A stretch of DNA of 34,086 nucleotides, from NCBI GenBank assembly GCA_024103175.1, contig JAGFJE010000048.1, positions 1-34,086 on the forward strand. Reading direction: 5' to 3'. The DNA comes from Phaeodactylibacter sp. (GTDB taxonomy: Bacteria; Bacteroidota; Bacteroidia; Chitinophagales; Saprospiraceae). A model generated the notes under the pieces. That model was not told the origin of the DNA. It searched no databases and worked only from the letters and a program-made list of their open reading frames with translations. Both the position numbers and the translations under genes were made by a program. This document shows positions 25,735 to 32,184 of the stretch, in pieces. The number at the start of each line of letters is the position of its first letter. Position 1 is the stretch's first letter.

Positions 25735-26218
25735 GTTTTGACCGTTTTAACTGCCGGTGAATTAAAGGGCTGTTCAATTAAATGCCTTCAGCCGGCCCGA
25801 AGTTCAGATCCGGCGCCGCATTTTCGGCAGGCGCCGCCAAATGGGAGCAAAAACCGGCGCTCCTCTTCAAAATAAGCTGTAACTCTCTTCTCCGGCGCCG
25901 ATTATCTTTTTTTTTTGCTCCTTCATTAGTATTATTGCATATTGCTTGGCGTACAACGAAACACCCAATCCTTTTTTTTGCCAGGCGAGCGTTTTCATTG
26001 CCTTTCCAGATATAACAAAAAAGGACAGACTTCAGAAAAGGAAAAGGTAATGGCATTTCCCAAAAACATTTTCTGCCCGCTGGAAGAGGCTGGCCCTCGG
26101 GCAAAGAATTTACACAGCGTTCACCTCTGCTCTACACCAAATGACGGAGTGAATTTATAATTTTGCTTTGTAAACTAGCGGCCGGCCCGAAAAAAGTAAG
26201 CAAAATAAGCTAGCATAT
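25735..26218. other. 484-bp divergent intergenic region
   Basis: No convincing gene. It holds CG-rich inverted words (CGGCGC and GCGCCG, 25853-25905) followed by a long T run, a second T run near 25972, and two exact copies of GCCGGCCCGAA (25791-25801 and 26181-26191), one near each flanking gene. A TAnnTTTG promoter lies at 26158-26165. Open frames here are short and have no family features. Confidence 0.5.
26158..26165 (+). promoter_or_regulatory. Bacteroidota -7 element for the PLP enzyme gene
   Basis: TAATTTTG matches TAnnTTTG and lies 53 bases before the ATG at 26219. The leader would contain the second GCCGGCCCGAA copy. Confidence 0.5.
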
Positions 26219-27298
26219 ATGCGATACGAAAATGTTTTGGCAACTATCGGCAATACTCCGCTGATCCGGCTGAGCCGGATCTGTGAAGATATTCCGGCAC
26301 AGGTATACGGAAAGGTCGAGGCCTACAACCCCGGGAACTCCGCCAAAGACCGCATTGCGCTCTATATGGTGGAACAGGCGGAAAAGAACGGCAGGATCAA
26401 GCCGGGAGACACCATCATCGAAGCCACTTCCGGCAATACCGGATACAGCCTGGCGATGGTGTGCAGCCTCAAGGGGTACCGTTGTGTGCTCACTGTTTCC
26501 AGTAAGGCTTCCCAGGAAAAACTGGCCCTGCTCCGTTCGATGGGGGCGGAGGTCGTCGTTTGCCCGGCAGACGCTGAGCCGGAAGACCCGCGTTCCTACT
26601 ACTCCAGGGCCGAGCAACTGGCCCGGGACATTCCGAACTCCTTCTATCTGGGGCAAAACTACAACCTCGACAACTCCATGGCCCATTACCACTCGACCGG
26701 CCCGGAGATCTGGAAGGAGACCGAAGGCATGGTCACGCACTACGTATGCTGCGCCGGCACCGGCGGCACCCTGTCGGGAACGGCCCGCTACCTCAAAGAG
26801 CAAAACCCCGATGTCCGGATCGTTGGAGTGGATGCCTACGGCTCCGTGTTGAAAAAATACTGGGAAACCGGCATTTTCGACAAAAGCGAGATCTACCCCT
26901 ACAAGGTGGAAGGCCTGGGCAAGACCATTATCCCGGACAACGTGGCTTTCGGCCTGATCGACGACTTTATCAAAGTGACGGACCGCAGCAGTGCGCACCG
27001 CACCCGTCAACTGGCCCGCATGGAAGGCTTGCTCGTCGGTTATTCCAGCGGGGCGGCCCTGCAGGCGGTCTTCCGCATGAAAAGCGAACTCAAACCTACT
27101 GATGTCGTCGTGGTCCTGTTCCCGGACCATGGCACCCGCTACCTCGGCAAGGTCTATAACGATGAGTGGATGAAGCAACAAGGGTTCATGCGGGAACAGC
27201 TACCGGAGGATTCCTACGCCAGGTACCGGAAGATCTACCGGGCCTACCGGATGAAATACAAGCGCTACCTGAGACAGACGCTAAAGAACCTGAGCTGA
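26219..27298 (+). CDS. PLP-dependent cysteine synthase / cystathionine beta-synthase-like enzyme
   Basis: A 359-residue fold-type II PLP enzyme. Key motifs: IGNTPLIRL at the N-terminus, the PLP lysine K43 in NSAKDR, the phosphate/carboxylate loop EATSGNTGYSLA, the PLP phosphate loop CAGTGGTLSGTARYLKE and a C-terminal PDHGTRYLGKVYNDEW. The motif GTRYLGKVYNDEW is typical of cystathionine beta-synthase-type members, as opposed to classic CysK. There is no heme domain and no CBS pair, so it is the short bacterial form. It joins an activated serine (or O-acetylserine) with sulphide or homocysteine. The last ~30 residues are a basic tail (YRAYRMKYKRYLRQ). Followed after 34 bp by the fatty acid hydroxylase gene, so they may share a transcript. 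Confidence 0.9.
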   Translation: MRYENVLATIGNTPLIRLSRICEDIPAQVYGKVEAYNPGNSAKDRIALYMVEQAEKNGRIKPGDTIIEATSGNTGYSLAMVCSLKGYRCVLTVSSKASQEKLALLRSMGAEVVVCPADAEPEDPRSYYSRAEQLARDIPNSFYLGQNYNLDNSMAHYHSTGPEIWKETEGMVTHYVCCAGTGGTLSGTARYLKEQNPDVRIVGVDAYGSVLKKYWETGIFDKSEIYPYKVEGLGKTIIPDNVAFGLIDDFIKVTDRSSAHRTRQLARMEGLLVGYSSGAALQAVFRMKSELKPTDVVVVLFPDHGTRYLGKVYNDEWMKQQGFMREQLPEDSYARYRKIYRAYRMKYKRYLRQTLKNLS

Positions 27299-27332
27299 TA
27301 ACTGATCGTTTAAACAAAAAACATCTACATTC

Positions 27333-27989
27333 ATGAAGGATAAAAAATTTGTATCCAACGAGAACGTTTCTCCCCGCCTCTTCGAGAACAAGTGGCTGGA
27401 CCGGCTCACGCGTACCCACATCGCCATTCCGGTGACTATGTTTTTCCTGTATGCCGCAGGGCTGATCTATTACACAAAAGTGACGACGGAACTCGGCAAC
27501 CTCCTGATCGTCGGCCTCTTTTTTGGCGGCTGGTTCCTGTTCACCTTCGCCGAGTACATGTTCCACCGTTATGTTTATCACATCGACCTGGGAAGTGAGG
27601 CCAGCCGGGAGTTTGCCTATAAAGTCCACGGGGTTCACCACGCCTACCCCAAAGATAAGCAGCGCCTGGCCATGCCTCCACTGCTCAGCGTCTTGATCGG
27701 CACCATCCTGCTGCTGATCTTCGAATTGGTGCTCAGCCAGTATTCCTTCGCTACCCTCGCCGGCTTCATGGTGGGCTATGCATTCTACCTGCTGGTGCAT
27801 TATTCCGTGCACATCTTCCGCCCGCCGAACAACATCCTGAAGGAGCTGTGGAAGAACCACGCCATCCACCACTACAAGGACGATACGATCATGTACGGCG
27901 TTTCTTCTCCGATCTGGGACTATGTGTTCAGAACCTTGCCCAAGGATAAGAACATGAAGCGAAACCTGGAGGTGAAGGGGGGAGTATAG
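27333..27989 (+). CDS. Fatty acid hydroxylase / sterol desaturase family membrane protein
   Basis: A 218-residue integral membrane protein of the di-iron fatty acid hydroxylase superfamily. Membrane segments are seen at about 28-45 (IPVTMFFLYAAGLIYY), 52-75 (LLIVGLFFGGWFLFTFAEY), 110-130 and 135-160. The histidine clusters for the di-iron centre are present: HRYVYH, HGVHH, HYSVH and HAIHH. Members hydroxylate fatty acyl chains, for example of sphingolipids or other envelope lipids; the exact lipid is unknown. The TAG stop codon ends on the first base of an inverted 9-bp repeat array. Confidence 0.9.
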   Translation: MKDKKFVSNENVSPRLFENKWLDRLTRTHIAIPVTMFFLYAAGLIYYTKVTTELGNLLIVGLFFGGWFLFTFAEYMFHRYVYHIDLGSEASREFAYKVHGVHHAYPKDKQRLAMPPLLSVLIGTILLLIFELVLSQYSFATLAGFMVGYAFYLLVHYSVHIFRPPNNILKELWKNHAIHHYKDDTIMYGVSSPIWDYVFRTLPKDKNMKRNLEVKGGV

Positions 27990-28108
27990 TTGATTGGGTT
28001 GATTGGGTTGATTAGTTGATTGGGTTGATTTTGTTTATCAGGTTGGTTGCAAAGGATACCTTGAGGGATCAACCCAATCAACCCAATCAACCCAATCAAC
28101 CAATTAAC
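27989..28108. repeat. Inverted 9-bp repeat arrays forming a long hairpin
   Basis: Left arm 27989-28030: GTTGATTGG at 27989, 27998 and 28015, plus a shortened unit at 28007. Right arm 28068-28108: CCAATCAAC at 28074, 28083 and 28092 plus a degenerate unit. The arms pair over about 40 bases with a loop of about 37. The units match those at 23161-23324, but the loop lacks the 51-bp core. It fills the gap between the hydroxylase stop and the AAA+ gene start at 28137. Confidence 0.9.
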
Positions 28109-28136
28109 TCAATAAACCACCAGACCAGGCTACAAC

Positions 28137-29477
28137 ATGGATGACATCAACCAACTGCGCGAGGCAGTGCGAAACTCCCCCGACAACCTGCCCCTGCGCC
28201 GCTTTCTGGCCAATGCCCTGATGAAAGCCGAACGCTACGAGGAGGCGGAGGCCGAATACAAGGACGCCCTGCGCCTTGCGCCGGACGATAAAAGCCTCAA
28301 GACAGGCCTGGCCGATGCCTTTCAGGCGCAGAAAAAGACGGGCCTGGGCCTGGTGCTTGTCGAAGAACTGGTCAACGGCCCGCAGCCGCCTGCCCGCGCC
28401 TGGCTGGTGTACGCCAAACTCCTCCTGCAGAGCCGCCAGGCCGAAGAGGCTAAAGAAGCCTACGAAAATGCCATCGCTCTCGATGAGGGGCTGCGCGACT
28501 CCTATCTCGAATCGGACATCAACCTCAAGCTGAAACAACCTGCCGAACCGGAAAAGATCAAGCTTCGGGCCGGGGGGGAAGAAGGACAAGGCGATGCGCG
28601 GGATGGCATCGACATCGAACGCCCTAAAGTAAGTTTCGACGACGTCGGCGGCATGGATAAGGTAAAGGAAGAGGTGCGCATGAAGATCATCCACCCCCTG
28701 AAACACCCCGACATCTACAAGGCCTACGGCAAGAAGATCGGCGGGGGCATCCTGCTCTACGGCCCTCCCGGCTGCGGCAAAACCCACCTGGCGCGCGCCA
28801 CTGCCGGAGAGGTGGCCTCCAATTTCATCCCGGTGGGCATCAGCGACATCCTCGACATGTACATCGGCCAGAGCGAGCGCAACCTGCACGCCATCTTTCA
28901 GAAGGCGCGCAGCCTCAAGCCCTGTGTGCTCTTCTTCGACGAGGTGGACGCCCTGGGCGCCAGCCGCACCGACATGCGCCACAGCGCCGGCCGCAACGTC
29001 ATCAACCAGTTCCTGGCAGAACTCGACGGCGTGGAGTACGACAACGAGGGCGTCCTCATCCTGGCCGCCACCAACGCCCCCTGGCACCTCGACCCCGCTT
29101 TCCGCCGCCCCGGCCGTTTCGACCGCATCATCTTCGTGCCGCCGCCGGATGAGCCTGCCCGCGAGGCCATCCTGCGCATCAAGCTGAAGGGCAAACCCGT
29201 GGGGGACATCAATTTCGGCCGCCTGGTAAAGAGAACGGAAGGCTTCTCCGGCGCCGACCTGGAGGCCGTCATCGACCTGGCCATCGAATCCAGGCTGGAG
29301 GAGGCCATGCGCAAAGGCGTGCCCGCTCCTCTCGAAACCAGTGATCTGGAAAAAGCCGCCAAAAACCACCGGGCGACGACAAAAGAGTGGTTCAGCACCG
29401 CCAAAAATTACGCGCTCTTTGCCAATGAGGCAGGTATTTATGACGAAATCCTGCAGTATCTTAAAATAAAGAAATGA
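28137..29477 (+). CDS. TPR-AAA+ ATPase
   Basis: A 446-residue cytosolic protein. Residues about 1-130 are TPR-like helices (LPLRRFLANALMKAERYEEAEAEYKDALRLAP; AKLLLQSRQAEEAKEAYENAIALDE). After a charged linker comes one AAA+ module (about 165-410) of the CDC48/FtsH/Vps4 type: VSFDDVGGMDKVKEEV, Walker A GPPGCGKT (209-216), Walker B VLFFDEVD with D268 and E269, the second region of homology ATNAPWHLDPAFRRPGRFDR with arginine fingers, and the GFSGADLEAVIDLA sensor-2 helix. All catalytic residues are present. It likely unfolds or remodels a protein bound by the TPR part. A membrane TPR protein gene follows 66 bases later, probably a partner. Function unknown. Confidence 0.9.
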   Translation: MDDINQLREAVRNSPDNLPLRRFLANALMKAERYEEAEAEYKDALRLAPDDKSLKTGLADAFQAQKKTGLGLVLVEELVNGPQPPARAWLVYAKLLLQSRQAEEAKEAYENAIALDEGLRDSYLESDINLKLKQPAEPEKIKLRAGGEEGQGDARDGIDIERPKVSFDDVGGMDKVKEEVRMKIIHPLKHPDIYKAYGKKIGGGILLYGPPGCGKTHLARATAGEVASNFIPVGISDILDMYIGQSERNLHAIFQKARSLKPCVLFFDEVDALGASRTDMRHSAGRNVINQFLAELDGVEYDNEGVLILAATNAPWHLDPAFRRPGRFDRIIFVPPPDEPAREAILRIKLKGKPVGDINFGRLVKRTEGFSGADLEAVIDLAIESRLEEAMRKGVPAPLETSDLEKAAKNHRATTKEWFSTAKNYALFANEAGIYDEILQYLKIKK

Positions 29478-29543
29478 ACCTTTTCAATGCCTCTCGGGCG
29501 CCAATTTACCGTTGGCGCGCGAGTTACCCGAAGCACACTTAGG

Positions 29544-30794
29544 ATGAACATACATCTGGAAAGAGGAAAATTATTGCTGGCGCAGAACCGCCTTTCGGAA
29601 GCGGAGCGCGAATTAAAGGAAGCGCTTTCGCAGCAACCCAACGACGCCTATGCCATGGCCTGGCTGGCAGAGTGCTACCTCAACGGCAAGCGCTTCGCCG
29701 ACGCCCTGGAGGTGAGCGAGCGGGCGATGGGCCTGGCGCCCAACAACGGCTTCCTGCTCTATACCCTGGCGCGTTCCTACTTCTACAACAAACGCATCAA
29801 AGATGCCCGGGAAACCGTCAGCCGCGCCCTGAGCCTCAACCCCAACGACCCGGACTTTTTCCTCTTGCTCGCCCATATCGAATTTTACGAAGAGAACTGG
29901 CAGAAAGCCCTCGCCGCCGCCGAGCAGGGCCTGGAACTCGACGCCGAGAACGTCAACCTCATCAACCTGCGCACCCAGGCGCTGGTCAAGCTCAACCGCA
30001 AGGCCGAGGCGGCCGCCACCATCGACTACGCCCTGCACCACGCCCCCGAAGATAGCTACTCCCACGCCAATAAGGGCTGGGTGGCCATCGAGCAGGGCGG
30101 CTATGAGCAGGCCTTCGGGCACTTCCGGGAGGCCCTCCGCCTGGAGCCCAACAACGCCTACGCCCGCACCGGCCTCAAGGAGGCCATCAAAGCCCGCAAC
30201 TGGCTCTACCGGGGAGTGCTGAAGTACTTCCTCTGGATCGGCAAGATGAACCAGCAAGGCCGCTGGGTGTTCATCATCGGCATCTATATCCTCTACCGCA
30301 TCCTGATCGAGGTGGCGGAGAATTCGCCGGCTATGGCGCCTTTTTTGTATCCCTTCATTGGCCTGTACATCCTGCTGGCCTTTTCCTCCTGGATCGCCAT
30401 GCCGGTATCCAACCTCTTCCTGCGCCTGCATCCTCTGGGTAAGTACGCCCTGGATGAGGACGAACTGCGGGCCTCCACCATCGTGGGGCTGCTGGGCGCC
30501 GGGGCTGTCATCAGCCTGCTGGCCTGGGGAATTATCCGCATCGAGATGCTGCTTTACCTCGGTATCTACCTGCTCCTGCTGCTCCTTCCGGTAGGGGGCC
30601 TGTTCAGCGTGGATGCGCAGGGGAAGGCCCGGAAACAGCTTTCTTACTACACTTACGGCCTGGCGGGCGTCGGGCTGCTGGCCGTCTTTACTTCTGGAAT
30701 GAACATCCTGGCAATTATCTTTCTACTTGGCGTTTTTGCCTATAGCTGGGTAGCCAACTATCTGATCGGGAAGGATGCGCGGGAGTTCCGGTAA
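29544..30794 (+). CDS. TPR protein with C-terminal membrane domain
   Basis: A 416-residue protein when started at the ATG at 29544 (MNIHLERGKLLLAQN), where the first TPR helix begins; the ATG at 29487 adds 19 residues not like a TPR or signal. About six TPR motifs fill residues 1-220 (AERELKEALSQQPNDAYAMAWLAECYL; ARETVSRALSLNPNDPDFFLLLAHIEF; AFGHFREALRLEPNNAYARTGLKEAI). The C-terminal half has about six membrane segments (WVFIIGIYILYRILIEVA, FLYPFIGLYILLAFSSWIA, TIVGLLGAGAVISLLAWGII, MLLYLGIYLLLLLLPVGG and two more). TPR domain should face the cytosol. Context with the TPR-AAA+ gene suggests it recruits that ATPase to the membrane. Inference only. Confidence 0.85.
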   Translation: MNIHLERGKLLLAQNRLSEAERELKEALSQQPNDAYAMAWLAECYLNGKRFADALEVSERAMGLAPNNGFLLYTLARSYFYNKRIKDARETVSRALSLNPNDPDFFLLLAHIEFYEENWQKALAAAEQGLELDAENVNLINLRTQALVKLNRKAEAAATIDYALHHAPEDSYSHANKGWVAIEQGGYEQAFGHFREALRLEPNNAYARTGLKEAIKARNWLYRGVLKYFLWIGKMNQQGRWVFIIGIYILYRILIEVAENSPAMAPFLYPFIGLYILLAFSSWIAMPVSNLFLRLHPLGKYALDEDELRASTIVGLLGAGAVISLLAWGIIRIEMLLYLGIYLLLLLLPVGGLFSVDAQGKARKQLSYYTYGLAGVGLLAVFTSGMNILAIIFLLGVFAYSWVANYLIGKDAREFR

Positions 30795-30821
30795 GGGGCC
30801 CAAATGAACCCTCTAAAGTGA

Positions 30822-31136
30822 CGCCTTCCCGGTGAGTTCATGCCCAGGATAAAGGTGTCGCTTTCAAATCGTGAGCAGCGGATCAGGGATTACCTCCAAA
30901 GCGTAGGCCCGGCCCTTCAGGAAGACATTGCGATCTTGTTGTTGCCCCTGGACAACCCCAAGGAAAATGCCCTGATCGTCAACGCGCTGCAGCGTTCTTC
31001 CAGTATTGTGGCCCAGAATTCGATCCAGGAAGGGTTTGGGCTCACCGCTACGGAGGCCAGGTGGAAGCAGCGGCCTGTCCTGGTTTCGGCGGCCGCCGGG
31101 CTGGCCTACCACTCGGAACAGCGCAATTCCGATTAG
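30822..31136 (+). pseudogene. Remnant of a trehalose synthase (TreT)-type GT4 glycosyltransferase
   Basis: About 100 codons after a TGA at 30819 match the C-terminal third of TreT-type glycosyltransferases: NREQRIRDYLQSVGP, DIAILLLPLDNPKENALIVNALQRSS and SIQEGFGLTATEARWKQRPVL, including the conserved EGFGLT(V/A)xEA nucleotide-sugar loop. The normal enzyme is about 400 residues. Here the first two thirds and the final helix are missing and the frame ends at a TAG at 31134. There is an ATG at 30840, but no signal or complete domain, so a functional protein is unlikely. The fragment sits between the TPR gene and the toxin-antitoxin pair; insertion or deletion next to the pair may have broken it. 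Confidence 0.75.
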
Positions 31137-31153
31137 AACCATGTTTTATTGAC

Positions 31154-31185
31154 TTTTACGACAAGTGTCTGTATTTTTACGACAA
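31154..31185 (+). promoter_or_regulatory. Direct-repeat operator of the toxin-antitoxin operon
   Basis: TTTTACGACAA occurs exactly twice, at 31154-31164 and 31175-31185, 21 bp apart (two helix turns, so on one face of the DNA). The second copy ends 10 bases before the antitoxin ATG. Xre-type antitoxins usually repress their own promoter, so this is the likely binding site. Confidence 0.65.
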
Positions 31186-31195
31186 ATGGCGTAAA

Positions 31196-31621
31196 ATGAC
31201 AAGAGAACTAAAACAGATCCTTGATGACCGGTCCATTGATTTTGAACTGGACGACAAACTCGGCCTTATTAAACTCAGCAGAAAAGGATTGACCTATAAA
31301 AACCTGCTCGCCATATTGAATTATACTTCACTATCTATCAAAGATATTGCAAAGATCCTTCCCCTTTCGGAAAGGCAGCTTCAACGATACACTGAGGATC
31401 AGGTGCTCAGGACGGATATTTCGGTTCAATTGTTGTTAATGCTGGAACTATATTCAAGAGGGTATGAGGTATTCGGTTCCAGAGAAAAATTCAGGAGGTG
31501 GATGGAACTCCCCAATGTAGCTTTGTCTTCCATCCAACCATTGGAATTACTGGACACTTCTTTGGGGATCCAGTTGGTACTGGATGAAATCGGTAGGATC
31601 GAGCATGGAATAGTTGCCTGA
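31196..31621 (+). CDS. Xre/MbcA/ParS family antitoxin
   Basis: A 141-residue protein when started at the ATG at 31196; the longer frame from 31061 begins inside the glycosyltransferase remnant and crosses the operator. The N-terminal part is a Xre-like HTH (about 34-70, KGLTYKNLLAILNYTSLSIKDIAKI, then LSERQLQRY). The C-terminal part (about 80-141) is the DUF2384 antitoxin domain, with ELYSRGYEVFGSREKFRRWM and PLELLDTSLGIQLVLDEIGRIEHG. It neutralises the RES toxin by covering its active site and represses the operon. The toxin gene starts 2 bases after its stop codon. It ends with IEHGIVA, normal for the family. Confidence 0.92.
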   Translation: MTRELKQILDDRSIDFELDDKLGLIKLSRKGLTYKNLLAILNYTSLSIKDIAKILPLSERQLQRYTEDQVLRTDISVQLLLMLELYSRGYEVFGSREKFRRWMELPNVALSSIQPLELLDTSLGIQLVLDEIGRIEHGIVA

Positions 31622-31623
31622 AA

Positions 31624-32184
31624 ATGAAGGTATACCGGATATCAAAGGCGCAATATGCCAATGACCTGAGTGGAACCGGCGCGCGGTTGTACGGCGGAAG
31701 GTGGAATCCAAAGGGCATAGCCATATTATATACAGCAGAATCAAGAGCTTTGGCGGCCTTGGAATTACTGGTTCGTTTGGATCCAAATCTCCTGCCCGAC
31801 AACCTGAAACTGATAACAATAGAAATTCCCGGAGACTTGCCGGTTGAGGTACTCAGTAAAGAGGCCTTACCGCGGAACCGGAAAAATTACCCGGCGCCAT
31901 CGGAATTGGCAAAATTGGGAGAAAAGTGGGTGTTATCTCAAAAGACATTGGCCTTAAAGGTTCCTTCAGTAATCATTCCGGAAGAGTTTAATGTATTGAT
32001 CAATCCCTTACAAACTAATTTCAATCAGGCCAGGATAATTGAAATAGAGGACTTTTCAATAGATGGAAGATTAGTAGGAAAGGAAGGCAAAGAGTACTAT
32101 AAAAAAACAGATGAAGGTAATCCTCATGGCCAACCGAAAAAGCGAACTCCGAAAAGCGAATACCGAACACCGGTTATTTCCTGA
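31624..32184 (+). CDS. RES domain toxin
   Basis: A 186-residue RES-domain protein. The RES fold is seen in MKVYRISKAQYANDLSGTGA, the catalytic arginine R26 in LYGGRWNPKG, tyrosine Y36 in ILYTAES and glutamate E47 in ALAALELLVRL. RES toxins degrade NAD+ or modify proteins with ADP-ribose; which one is not predictable here. The usual length is near 150-160 residues. The last ~30 residues (GNPHGQPKKRTPKSEYRTPVIS region) are basic and come partly from a heptad repeat array at 32134-32168, so the C-terminal extension is probably not native. It overlaps the gene on the opposite strand by 11 bases at the end. The catalytic residues are intact. Confidence 0.92.
   Translation: MKVYRISKAQYANDLSGTGARLYGGRWNPKGIAILYTAESRALAALELLVRLDPNLLPDNLKLITIEIPGDLPVEVLSKEALPRNRKNYPAPSELAKLGEKWVLSQKTLALKVPSVIIPEEFNVLINPLQTNFNQARIIEIEDFSIDGRLVGKEGKEYYKKTDEGNPHGQPKKRTPKSEYRTPVIS
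32134..32168. repeat. Heptanucleotide array inside the toxin 3' end
   Basis: Five 7-bp units with the core CGAA: CCGAAAA, AGCGAAC, TCCGAAA, AGCGAAT, ACCGAAC. In the opposite sense they read GTTCGGT, ATTCGCT and so on, like the array at 34059-34086. It lies just before the stop codons of the two convergent genes and codes for part of the toxin tail. Confidence 0.75.

Noticed and set aside
25853..25920. Terminator or small RNA with CG-rich stem and long T run
   Set aside because: The stem is only 6 bp with a 38-base loop, and no + strand gene lies upstream; not enough for a call.
26219..27298. Classic CysK cysteine synthase
   Set aside because: The C-terminal GTRYLGKVYNDEW motif and basic tail fit CBS-like members better, so I left the symbol empty.
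28104..29369. Open frame of 421 codons on - opposite the AAA+ gene
   Set aside because: Antisense of a conserved AAA+ module; starts within a repeat array.
31061..31195. Longer N-terminus of the antitoxin
   Set aside because: It overlaps the glycosyltransferase remnant and the operator; the antitoxin domain starts properly at 31196.
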